DNA from: an uncultured Polyangiaceae bacterium | GTDB taxonomy: Bacteria > Myxococcota_A > Polyangia > Polyangiales > Houyiibacteriaceae | Assembly: GCA_947259605.1 (NCBI GenBank) | Contig: CAMYMX010000088.1 | Span: 1 to 9,691, forward strand | Direction: 5' to 3' | Length of the DNA stretch: 9,691 bases | Position numbers and translations under genes: made by a program | Shown: positions 1 to 7,165 of the stretch, piece after piece | Numbering within the stretch: the stretch's first letter is position 1 | Layout of the letters: the number at the start of each line of letters is the position of its first letter | The notes under the pieces: model-generated | The model's input: the letters and a program-made list of their open reading frames with translations, nothing else | What the model was told of the DNA's origin: nothing | The model's database searches: none

Positions 1-9
1 TTGCTTCAT
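1..9 (-). CDS. Possible start of a gene running off the left edge (M-K-Q...)
   Basis: Read on the minus strand, an ATG at 9-7 begins Met-Lys-Gln and leaves the window. It is preceded by GAGGA with a 7-nt spacer (complement of about 17-21), the best-looking ribosome binding site on this strand in the left part of the window. It lies about 100 bp downstream of the FKBP gene on the same strand and could be the next gene of that cluster. Only three codons are visible, so no product can be named and the call rests on the start signal alone. Confidence 0.33.
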
Positions 10-111
10 CGAATATTCCTCACTTGCCCAGGTAGACGCACGAGTCCGCCATTCGGATCTATTTTGCGAAAACCCGAGCAATTGATTTGAAATTCGGCCG
101 GATCGAGGCGA

Positions 112-1065
112 CTACTTGATGCCGAGCAGCTCGACGTCGAAGACCAGCATCCCCGCGGGGCGACCGGGCCGGCCGCCGTAGGCCAGGTTCTCGGGAATCC
201 AGAGTCTTCGCGACTCGCCGACGACCATGAGCTGCAAGCCCTCGGTCCAGCCCGGAATGACCTGGTTCAGACCAAAGCTCGCCGGGGTTCCGCGTACAAC
301 CGAGCTGTCGAACATCTTCCCGTCGGTCGTCCATCCCGTGTAGTGCACCGTCACGACGCTCGTCGCGGTGGGATGATCGGTGCCCGTTCCCTTTTTGAGC
401 ACGCGCGATCCAATCCCGGATTTGGTCTTCTTTGCATTCTTCGGGATCTTGGCGACGTCTTTGGGCGTCTCGGGCGGCTTGGGCGCTTCCTTGAAGCTGA
501 TGAGCTCCACGTCGAACACCAGGGTGCCGCGTGGCGGGCCCACCGCCGCATGCGGATCTTTCGGAGCCGCTTCGCCGTACGCCAAGTTGCCGGGGATCCA
601 GAAACGGCGTTTTTCGCCAGAGACCATCATCTGCACGCCCTCGGTCCAACCTTTGATCACGCGATTGAGCGGAAACTCCGCAGGCTGTCCGCGCACGACC
701 GAGCTATCGAACATACGGCCGCTGGTGGTCCAGCCGGTGTAGTTGACGGTCACGATGTCTGCGGCAGTCGGATTCTTGTCGCCGGTGCCCGCTTGCAAAA
801 CGGTCCAGGCGAGGCCCGACTCGCTCTTCTCCGCGTTCTCGGGCGGTGCGGCCACATCGGGGGGAGCCGGAAGCGCGCCAGGCTTGGTGCCCTGCGCCAC
901 GATCTTTTGCGTGTTGGCTTCTTTCTCGGCGGCTTCGGCTTTTTCGGCCGGCGCTTCGGCTTCCGCGGCGGGCTCGCCCTCCGCGGGTGCGGGTTCGCCG
1001 CTCTTGCAGGCGGTCAACGCGGTGGCCAGCACCACGCAGCAAAGAAGGGTCCAGACATTTTTCAT
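112..1065 (-). CDS. Tandem FKBP-type peptidyl-prolyl cis-trans isomerase, lipoprotein
   Basis: Predicted 317-residue prolyl isomerase that catalyses cis-trans isomerisation of X-Pro bonds and probably helps protein folding at the periplasmic face of a membrane. The N-terminus is a lipoprotein signal: a hydrophobic stretch ending LTAC, with Cys20 as lipidation site. An Ala/Glu/Pro-rich linker (about 22-80) follows, then two FKBP domains (about 83-192 and 215-317). Residues lining the FKBP pocket are present in both: Tyr109, Phe119-Asp120, Val136-Ile137, Trp140 and Tyr163 in the first; Tyr242, Phe252-Asp253, Val269-Ile270, Trp273 and Tyr296 in the second. The domains are close to each other (both have YTGWTT and FDSSVVRG), which suggests internal duplication. 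Domain 2 has a shorter loop before its last strand. The gene lies 32 bp downstream of fxsA on the same strand, so co-transcription is plausible. No clear Shine-Dalgarno precedes the ATG. Confidence 0.95.
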   Translation of the reverse strand: MKNVWTLLCCVVLATALTACKSGEPAPAEGEPAAEAEAPAEKAEAAEKEANTQKIVAQGTKPGALPAPPDVAAPPENAEKSESGLAWTVLQAGTGDKNPTAADIVTVNYTGWTTSGRMFDSSVVRGQPAEFPLNRVIKGWTEGVQMMVSGEKRRFWIPGNLAYGEAAPKDPHAAVGPPRGTLVFDVELISFKEAPKPPETPKDVAKIPKNAKKTKSGIGSRVLKKGTGTDHPTATSVVTVHYTGWTTDGKMFDSSVVRGTPASFGLNQVIPGWTEGLQLMVVGESRRLWIPENLAYGGRPGRPAGMLVFDVELLGIK

Positions 1066-1097
1066 GGACGCTTGGTAGCCGACTGCGCGCGCGCTGT

Positions 1098-1598
1098 CTA
1101 CTTCTCTAATTGCCCTGGGGAATTCGGTTTGGCCACCACCTCGACGACCTCCACGACCTCCCCTTCGACGTCAATCACCTCTTGGGGACGGCCAGGCCCG
1201 CCGCTGTAGCCGGGCGCGTACACTTGCACCCGGCCCGCTGCGATCTGCCGCTCGACCCATCCACGAACGAAGCCGGCGATGACCCGGCGCGTCGGGGGCA
1301 TCACCATCGAAAGGCCTGCGATGTCGGTGAGGATACCAGGGGTGATGAGCATCAAGCCGCCGATGAAGATCAGAAAGCCATCGATGACACCGTCTTTGGG
1401 GATTTGCTGCCGCGCCATGGCCTCTTGCCAGCGACGGATCACCCGGGCGCCCTCGAGGCGAGCGAACCAGGCGCCGACAGCGCCGGTCACCAGAACCAAA
1501 CCGATCGTCGCCATCGGCCCGAGGACTCGCCCGACGGCAATCAACAGGTAGAGCTCGACGAGCGGAACGACGGTGAACAGCAGGAAAAGACGGCCCAC
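1098..1598 (-). CDS. fxsA: FxsA family inner-membrane protein
   Basis: Predicted 166-residue membrane protein of the FxsA family. The family is named for the E. coli protein whose overproduction relieves F-plasmid exclusion of phage T7; its normal function is unknown. The N-terminus (GRLFLLFTVVPLVELYLLI) has the typical family form, with a Glu in the first hydrophobic segment (about 4-22). A second segment lies at about 26-46, followed by the basic stretch RLEGARVIRRWQEAMARQQIP and a third hydrophobic region at about 70-100 that contains the family-typical GGLMLITPGILTDIAG. The C-terminal tail after about 135 is soluble, acidic and Val/Glu-rich (EVVEVVEVV). The start is a GTG, chosen because it gives the usual family N-terminus; no strong ribosome binding site is seen. 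The FKBP lipoprotein gene follows after 32 bp, and the DUF368 gene diverges from it upstream. Confidence 0.93.
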   Translation of the reverse strand: MGRLFLLFTVVPLVELYLLIAVGRVLGPMATIGLVLVTGAVGAWFARLEGARVIRRWQEAMARQQIPKDGVIDGFLIFIGGLMLITPGILTDIAGLSMVMPPTRRVIAGFVRGWVERQIAAGRVQVYAPGYSGGPGRPQEVIDVEGEVVEVVEVVAKPNSPGQLEK

Positions 1599-1689
1599 CG
1601 ATTGAATGTAAGGCCTCTATGGAACCGGCGCTACCCCGTGTCTCGCCCTTTGCTTGGCGTCCCCGTCGTTCTGCCGTACACCCGGCGGC
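1599..1689. promoter_or_regulatory. Divergent intergenic region between fxsA and the DUF368 gene
   Basis: These 91 bp separate two divergent starts (GTG at 1598 on minus, ATG at 1690 on plus), so promoters for both transcription units must lie here or within the gene starts. I could not identify convincing -35/-10 hexamers or an operator palindrome. The call rests on gene orientation only. Confidence 0.4.
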
Positions 1690-2694
1690 ATGAATACGGC
1701 GCTGGACGGCTCGATGAGCCCGAAATGGGGACTGCGATGCGTGCTGGGAGGCGCCCTGATGGGGCTTGCGAATCTCGTCCCTGGGATCAGCGGCGGCACG
1801 ATGTTGCTCGCCGCCGGGATCTATCCTCGCTTCATCGAGTCCTTGGCCGACCTGAGCGGGCTTCGATTTCGAAAGCAATCGTTCTTCGTCCTGGGGCTCG
1901 TGGGGATCGCGGCGGCGGCTGCCATTCTCCTCGGAGCCGGCCCGGTCAAAGATGCGGTCGTCGAGCATCGCTGGGCGATGTACAGCCTGTTCATTGGACT
2001 CACGCTGGGCGGTGTTCCGGTGCTTTGGCAAATGGCTCGGCCTGCAAGCAATGCGTTCTGGCTCAGCATGGTGGTGGGGCTTCTCCTGATGGCCGCGCTC
2101 GCATGGTTTCAGTTCGAGGGGGCGAGCTCGGGCGCAAATCGAGAAGGGGTCGTCATGATGTTCGTGGCTGGAGTCGCCGGCGCGAGCGCAATGATTCTGC
2201 CTGGCGTGAGCGGCGGATATCTGTTGTTGGTGCTGGGGGTCTACGTCCCGGTGCTGAGCGCCATCGACGCCCTCAAAGAAGCCGCAAAGTCCGGTGACCT
2301 TGCCAGCGCCTCGGAGCCCGTCATGGCGGTCGTGCTTCCGGTCGGCGTGGGCGTTGCGATCGGCATCTTGCTGATCAGCAACCTGATCAAGATCGTGCTC
2401 GAGCGCCACGAGCAACCGACCTTGGGCGTCCTGATGGGCCTGCTCGTGGGTGCGGTCTTCGGCCTGTGGCCTTTCCAGGACGGCGTGGCGCCCAAAGTCG
2501 GCGAGATGTTCAAGGGTCAAATCCTGACGAGCGAACGGCTTGCCGAATTGACGCCGGACAAGTTTCCGACCGAGTTTTACACGCCGACCTTCAATGAAAT
2601 CATGATGGCGCTAGGTCTGCTTGGCCTCGGCTACATGATTACGACGCTGGTCGCGCGGGTCGGCGGCTCCAAGCCGGGGCGATCGAGGGCGTAG
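1690..2694 (+). CDS. DUF368 membrane protein, probable polyprenyl-phosphate transporter (PopT-like)
   Basis: Predicted 334-residue polytopic membrane protein of the DUF368 family. Members of this family (PopT) were shown genetically to recycle undecaprenyl phosphate, the lipid carrier for cell-wall and surface-polymer synthesis, across the cytoplasmic membrane. About eight to ten hydrophobic segments fill the length. The family hallmark is two inverted-repeat-like motifs, LVPGISGGTM (PGISGG at 31-36) and ILPGVSGGYL (PGVSGG at 171-176), both intact. A polar region at about 265-300, before the last membrane segment, is probably extramembranous. I chose ATG 1690; an in-frame TTG at 1654 would add 12 residues (ASPSFCRTPGG...) unlike a membrane-protein N-terminus, and ATG 1714 is also possible. 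No strong ribosome binding site marks any of these. The gene diverges from fxsA and converges on the sulfatase-fold gene. Transport of C55-P is inferred from the family. Confidence 0.9.
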   Translation: MNTALDGSMSPKWGLRCVLGGALMGLANLVPGISGGTMLLAAGIYPRFIESLADLSGLRFRKQSFFVLGLVGIAAAAAILLGAGPVKDAVVEHRWAMYSLFIGLTLGGVPVLWQMARPASNAFWLSMVVGLLLMAALAWFQFEGASSGANREGVVMMFVAGVAGASAMILPGVSGGYLLLVLGVYVPVLSAIDALKEAAKSGDLASASEPVMAVVLPVGVGVAIGILLISNLIKIVLERHEQPTLGVLMGLLVGAVFGLWPFQDGVAPKVGEMFKGQILTSERLAELTPDKFPTEFYTPTFNEIMMALGLLGLGYMITTLVARVGGSKPGRSRA

Positions 2695-2696
2695 GG

Positions 2697-2727
2697 CGAG
2701 TCGATCGCGACGTCGCGTCTTGACTCG
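2697..2727. terminator. Possible bidirectional terminator stem between convergent genes
   Basis: The 33-bp gap between the convergent DUF368 and sulfatase-fold genes contains the arms CGAGTC (2697-2702) and GACTCG (2722-2727), which pair perfectly, around an internal perfect 10-bp palindrome GCGACGTCGC (2707-2716). Position between two gene ends fits a bidirectional terminator. There is no clear T-tract on either strand, so intrinsic termination is uncertain. Confidence 0.3.
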
Positions 2728-5103
2728 TCAGTTATTGAGGAGCTCATCACACTCGGCGCTGATGTAGCCGAGGGCGACGAGTTGACGGCAGAGCTCGGGC
2801 GTCATGTCCTGCTTCTCTTCGGCCAGCCCAGGCGTCTTCTTGGCAGCGGAACCGCTGGAAGCAGCCAACCAATCGCCGCGATCCTGGGCCCCGAGGAACT
2901 GCCCGTGGAGCGTCCGGAGGTAGCGTTGGGCGATGGGATGCTGGCTTCCGTCGAGCTCCTGTTTCTCCCAGTAGTCGTTCCCGAGGTCGAACATGACCTG
3001 GGTCAGGTTGCCGCGAATGATCATTTTCCAATCGCCGCCGCGAATCACCCGGCGGTGATCGAGGAAGTCGCTGAACGCGACGTAGGGTCCCGCCGGCCAA
3101 TCGCCCCGCATGAAGCCGAGGAGGCTCCGGCCCTCGAACACGTCGGGGATCGACACGCCCGTTGCCTCGAGGACGGTCGGCCCAATGTCCATCGTGCTGA
3201 CGACCGGGCCGACACGCGTGCTTGCCGGAACGACACTGGGCCACCGGAACATCAGCGGAACGCCGAGAAGCTCTTGATACACCGAGTGCCCGTGGCCCCA
3301 AGAGCCGTGCTCCTGAAACTCTTCGCCGTGGTCCGAAGTCACGACGACGATGGTGTTCTCCTCGAGCCCGAGCTCGCGAAGCTTGTCGAGAAACTTCCCG
3401 AAGTGCTCGTCGTGGTAGCTGATCTCGCCGTCGTGCAGGGCTTCGATGCGCTCCTTGTCGCGCTTCGTGAATGCGTACTTTTTCGGGTTCTTTTTCGCTT
3501 CGTCGAGCATCAAGTGCGTTCGGCGATTCTGCACCTGCCCGCTGTAAGGCTGTGCGTCGTACATCTGCAGGAACTTCGCGGGTGGGTCGTAAGGGACGTG
3601 AGGGTCGATCGTCTGAATGTAGACGAAGAAGCGCCCATTTTTGTGCTTTTCGATCCAGCCCTGCGCCTCACCGAACACGTTGGATGCGTTGGTGTTGCGC
3701 GCCTCGCGAATGTAGTTCGTGTAGTGATCCCAACCTTGATCGAAACCAAAAGCGTTCGATACGTAGCCATTGGCAATGAAGCTCGCGGTCTTGAAACCGG
3801 CCTTCTTGTAGACTTCGCTCAGCATCAAGGCTGATTTCGGAAGCTTCGAGGCGTCTTCCTTGGTGCGGTGCGTGGCGGGGTGAAGCGAAGTGAGCACGCT
3901 TGCGACCGAGGGCTTGGTCCAGTTCTCGGGGGACTGCGAGCGTTCGAAGAGAGTGCCCTGCGCGGCAAACTCGTCGATGGCGGGGGTCTTCACACGGGTC
4001 TTCGGATAATAGGCGTGCACCTTGCTCGCGCGCAGCGTATCGATGAGGAGCACGATGACGTTGCGCGCCGGCTCGCCCATGGCGATCGGCTCGGCAGCCC
4101 GTCTGACGATTCGAACGTCGCTCAACGCCAGGTCCGCGGCGCCCTGGTTTCGGAACCGCAATCGGATCATCTCTCCGGCGTGCGGGCTCAACGACACGGC
4201 TCGATCGCTCCAGACAGCCCCGAGCTCCATCCGCTCCATGGAGCCGTCGCTGCCGTCGGTGCTGATCTGCAGAGACAGCGAACCGCTGCCCTCGGCGACA
4301 AGGCCGGATCCGAACACCAAGGTGCCCTCGTCCGGCGCCTCGATGAACCAGTCGACCTGTGCCCCAGGCGCCAAGACGATCGCGCGCCGTTCGACTCCGG
4401 ACACCGAGACTTGACTCACTTCGACTCGCCGCGGCGCAGCTGGATCTTCGGCGTCGGACGGCTCGAATCGCAGCCAGTCGATCGCAACCGACCGAGCCTT
4501 ACCGCGCACCTGCGCGCTCTTGGTTGCGCGCAGCATGATCGAATTCTCGCCCGGCCGAACCAGGGCCTCGGGGATTGGAATCACGAAGTCCCGAAAACCG
4601 TCCTCCCGCGTCATACGGGCTTCACCGGCGGTTTTGCCATTGACGTAGACGATGAGCGCTGCGGTTGTGTAGGGCTTGGCCCGGAATCGCAGCTGCATCG
4701 CTTCCTTTGCTGCCGCGGGCAGATAGAGGCGCGCCGTTTTGCCAAAGGTCGACACGCGCGCGTCGCCTTCCCGGCTCTCGCCGAGCCAGCCGCTGTTCCA
4801 GTTCCCGATGGTGTACTTGGGCCGTGCGGCGGTGCCGAAGTCGATGAAGAGGCCCGCAGGGTCGTACACATCGGCCAGATGCAGGAGCGCGAGGAGGTCC
4901 TCGTGCAGGGCCGTTCCTTCGGGCGCCGGTGCGAGAGCCGGCGCCGGCACGGCCGAGCGCCTGGGCCGGGCGCGTTGGGGTTCGTCCTCTAACGCCTGCT
5001 CCGGCGCCCCACTGGGACCTGCGACGTCTTGCTCGCAGGTATACCCCTGAAGACAAAGCAGAACGACCAGGGCCCATCGGCTCTTCTTGTGACTTCCCCA
5101 CAT
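2728..5103 (-). CDS. Exported sulfatase/alkaline-phosphatase-fold hydrolase or transferase with Thr nucleophile
   Basis: Predicted 791-residue protein. A signal sequence (about residues 6-22: basic KKSR, then hydrophobic) ends at Cys23. The sequence before it (GYT) is a poor lipobox, so lipidation is uncertain. A Pro/Ala-rich linker follows. Regions at about 85-215 and 226-335 look like two beta-rich modules, the first possibly carbohydrate-binding. The catalytic domain runs from about 347 to 720: Asp355 in VIVLLIDTLR, Thr396 in NWTKPSVAS, DPHVPY (Asp500, His502), and SDHGEEF (Asp591, His592) followed by WGHGHSVY (His604, His606). These fit the two-metal alkaline-phosphatase superfamily. The position that is Cys or Ser in classical formylglycine sulfatases is Thr396, as in phosphoglycerol and phosphoethanolamine transferases, so the chemistry may be phosphoryl transfer or hydrolysis rather than sulfate ester cleavage. 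ATG 5103 is preferred over TTG 5139 because it places the basic/hydrophobic signal at the N-terminus. Substrate unknown. Confidence 0.9.
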   Translation of the reverse strand: MWGSHKKSRWALVVLLCLQGYTCEQDVAGPSGAPEQALEDEPQRARPRRSAVPAPALAPAPEGTALHEDLLALLHLADVYDPAGLFIDFGTAARPKYTIGNWNSGWLGESREGDARVSTFGKTARLYLPAAAKEAMQLRFRAKPYTTAALIVYVNGKTAGEARMTREDGFRDFVIPIPEALVRPGENSIMLRATKSAQVRGKARSVAIDWLRFEPSDAEDPAAPRRVEVSQVSVSGVERRAIVLAPGAQVDWFIEAPDEGTLVFGSGLVAEGSGSLSLQISTDGSDGSMERMELGAVWSDRAVSLSPHAGEMIRLRFRNQGAADLALSDVRIVRRAAEPIAMGEPARNVIVLLIDTLRASKVHAYYPKTRVKTPAIDEFAAQGTLFERSQSPENWTKPSVASVLTSLHPATHRTKEDASKLPKSALMLSEVYKKAGFKTASFIANGYVSNAFGFDQGWDHYTNYIREARNTNASNVFGEAQGWIEKHKNGRFFVYIQTIDPHVPYDPPAKFLQMYDAQPYSGQVQNRRTHLMLDEAKKNPKKYAFTKRDKERIEALHDGEISYHDEHFGKFLDKLRELGLEENTIVVVTSDHGEEFQEHGSWGHGHSVYQELLGVPLMFRWPSVVPASTRVGPVVSTMDIGPTVLEATGVSIPDVFEGRSLLGFMRGDWPAGPYVAFSDFLDHRRVIRGGDWKMIIRGNLTQVMFDLGNDYWEKQELDGSQHPIAQRYLRTLHGQFLGAQDRGDWLAASSGSAAKKTPGLAEEKQDMTPELCRQLVALGYISAECDELLNN

Positions 5104-5189
5104 GCGCGTTCGGCTACCACGGCTCGTCGAGGGGAGCAACGAAGCCGGGGAGACCCCGAAGCCTACGGATGTGCTAGTGCTCTGCCCTC
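5104..5189. promoter_or_regulatory. Divergent intergenic region between the sulfatase-fold gene and speA
   Basis: These 86 bp separate the divergent ATG starts at 5103 (minus) and 5190 (plus) and must hold or adjoin both promoters. No clear promoter hexamers, operator or Shine-Dalgarno sequence could be recognised on either strand. Called from gene arrangement only. Confidence 0.4.
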
Positions 5190-7106
5190 ATGGATGGCAA
5201 CGGCGAGCCCCGCGATTGGAGCGTCAAGAAGAGCAGCAAGCTCTACCAGATCAAAGGCTGGGGAGAGCCGTACTTCCGAATCAACGAGCACGGGCATGTC
5301 GAGGTGCGGCCCGATCCTACCCAGGATCGGTCGATCGATCTCTACGATCTCACCAAGCAGCTGAGGGAGCGCGGGCTCGATCTGCCTCTGCTGATTCGAT
5401 TTCCCAACATCCTCCAGGATCGACTCCGGCTTCTCAACGAGGGTTTCCAACGCGCGATCCGCGAGTACGGGTACGACGGAACCTACCGCGGCGTGTTTCC
5501 CATCAAGGTCAATCAGCAGCGACATCTGGTGGAGGAAATCGTCGAATCCGGAAGGCCGTGGCGATTCGGTCTGGAGGCGGGGTCGAAGCCCGAGCTCCTG
5601 ATCACGCTCGCTGCGATGCAAGACGAAGACGGCTTCATCATCTGCAACGGCTACAAAGACCTCGCGTATATGGAGACGGCACTCGTCGCACAGGCCTTCG
5701 ACAACACGGTCGTCGTGGTGCTCGAACGCATCGAGGAGCTCCAGCTCGCCTTCCGGGCATCCGAGAAGCTCGGAATCCGGCCCTGTCTCGGGGTCCGGGC
5801 GAAGCTCAGCAGCAAGGGAATGGGGCGCTGGGCGGACTCTGCGGGAGACCGCGCAAAGTTCGGCCTTTCGATGTCGGAGTTGGTTCGCGTCGTCGACGAG
5901 CTCGAAAAGCGAGACATGCTCGATTGCCTCAAGCTTCTTCACTTCCATCTCGGTAGCCAGGTCTCGAGCATCATCCCGGTGAAGAACGCGATGCGCGAAG
6001 CGGGACAGATCTACGTCGAGCTGACGAAGATGGGTTGCGAAATGGGCTTCCTCGACGTCGGGGGCGGCCTCGCGGTCGACTACGACGGGTCGAAAACCGA
6101 TTTTCGCGGCTCGATGAACTACGACCTGCAGGAGTACGCGTACGACGTCGTGGCGGGCATCCAAGAGGCCTGCGAGAAGGCGAGCGTGAAGCCGCCCACG
6201 ATCGTCAGTGAGAGCGGCCGCTCGATTGCAGCGTATCAATCGGTGCTGGTGTTCGATGCGCTGGGCGTCGACCGCGTGGACTTCGAGGATCCGCAGAAAC
6301 CCTCTTCCGAAGACCATCGAATCCTCAACGAGTTCTACGAGACCTGGAAGGGCATCCAGCCCAAGAACGTCCAAGAATCCTGGCATGATGCGCAGCAATC
6401 GCTCGAAGAAGTGCGAAGCCTGTTCAAGTTCGGCTACCTCGGCATGCGCGATCTGGCGCGCGCGGAGCATCTATTTTGGAGCTGCTGCGAAAAAATTCTC
6501 CGAAGCATGCGCCGGCTGAAGTACGTGCCCGAGGAGCTCCAAGCCGTCGAAGACCTCATGGGGGCCATCTACTACTGCAACTTCTCGTTGTTCCAATCGG
6601 CGCCCGACATTTGGGCCATGGACCAACTGTTCCCATTCATGCCGATTCATCGCCTGACCGAGGAGCCCACCGTCCGGGCGCGGCTTGCGGACCTGACCTG
6701 TGACTCGGACGGCATCGTCGACCACTTCATCGACGTCGAAGAGGTGCAACACTCGCTCGACCTTCATACCGTGAACGACGGCGACGAATACCTGCTCGGC
6801 ATGTTCCTCGGCGGGGCCTATCAAGAGATTCTCGGCGACCTTCACAATCTCTTCGGCGATACGAATGCCGTGCACGTTCGGCTCGAGGACTACGGCTACA
6901 GCGTTGCCAACGTCATCAAAGGCGACTCGATCGACGAGGTGCTTCGCTACTTGCAGTACGATCCGGAAGAGATGGTCGAGCGCGTGCGCAAGCAAGCCGA
7001 GCGCGCGCTCAATCAGGGGCGGATGACCTTGCCGCAGCTGCGCACCTTCATGCTCCACTATGAAGAGAGCCTCCGCGGCTACACCTACCTCAAGGGCGAC
7101 GCCTAG
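5190..7106 (+). CDS. speA: Biosynthetic arginine decarboxylase (SpeA)
   Basis: Predicted 638-residue PLP-dependent fold-III enzyme that decarboxylates L-arginine to agmatine, the first step of the agmatine route to putrescine and spermidine. Length matches bacterial SpeA (about 630-660). The N-terminus carries YQIKGWGEPYFRINEHGHVEV. The PLP-binding lysine is Lys106 in GVFPIKVNQQRHLV. Other barrel motifs are HFHLGSQ (251-257), the phosphate-binding glycine-rich FLDVGGGLAVDYDG (287-300) and SESGRS (340-345). LTCDSDG (502-508) supplies Cys504, the conserved active-site cysteine, followed by a run typical of SpeA and a C-terminal helical region. The start is fixed: an in-frame TAG lies at 5175-5177, 15 nt before ATG 5190, although no Shine-Dalgarno is evident. 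No agmatinase or agmatine deiminase gene is adjacent. A diiron-oxidase family gene follows after 59 bp. Confidence is very high. Confidence 0.98.
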   Translation: MDGNGEPRDWSVKKSSKLYQIKGWGEPYFRINEHGHVEVRPDPTQDRSIDLYDLTKQLRERGLDLPLLIRFPNILQDRLRLLNEGFQRAIREYGYDGTYRGVFPIKVNQQRHLVEEIVESGRPWRFGLEAGSKPELLITLAAMQDEDGFIICNGYKDLAYMETALVAQAFDNTVVVVLERIEELQLAFRASEKLGIRPCLGVRAKLSSKGMGRWADSAGDRAKFGLSMSELVRVVDELEKRDMLDCLKLLHFHLGSQVSSIIPVKNAMREAGQIYVELTKMGCEMGFLDVGGGLAVDYDGSKTDFRGSMNYDLQEYAYDVVAGIQEACEKASVKPPTIVSESGRSIAAYQSVLVFDALGVDRVDFEDPQKPSSEDHRILNEFYETWKGIQPKNVQESWHDAQQSLEEVRSLFKFGYLGMRDLARAEHLFWSCCEKILRSMRRLKYVPEELQAVEDLMGAIYYCNFSLFQSAPDIWAMDQLFPFMPIHRLTEEPTVRARLADLTCDSDGIVDHFIDVEEVQHSLDLHTVNDGDEYLLGMFLGGAYQEILGDLHNLFGDTNAVHVRLEDYGYSVANVIKGDSIDEVLRYLQYDPEEMVERVRKQAERALNQGRMTLPQLRTFMLHYEESLRGYTYLKGDA

Positions 7107-7165
7107 ATTCGGGCGATTTTCGTGCCGATTTCGACACGGCGCCGCCCAAGCTTTACCTTGAAATT

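Noticed and set aside
1654..1689. TTG 1654 as start of the DUF368 protein
   Set aside because: It would add 12 polar residues without a ribosome binding site. ATG 1690 gives a normal N-terminus for the family.
1171..2520. 449-residue minus-strand open frame
   Set aside because: It runs antisense to the DUF368 gene and out of frame with fxsA. The composition is rich in Arg, His, Asp and Gln and low in hydrophobic residues, typical of a shadow frame in GC-rich DNA.
3868..4992. 374-residue plus-strand open frame opposite the sulfatase-fold gene
   Set aside because: Shadow frame: no domain or motif, and Arg/His/Gly-rich. The minus strand has a signal peptide and full catalytic motifs here.
5104..5139. 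TTG 5139 as start of the sulfatase-fold protein
   Set aside because: It would place 12 extra residues before the signal peptide. ATG 5103 puts the basic and hydrophobic segments at the N-terminus.
5163..6470. 435-residue minus-strand open frame opposite speA
   Set aside because: It is antisense to a complete, motif-bearing speA in the mirror frame typical of GC-rich genes, and has no family motif or start signal of its own.
7107..7165. Terminator between speA and the HDO gene
   Set aside because: Only a 4-bp GCCG/CGGC stem with a long loop and no T-run is visible, which is too weak to support.
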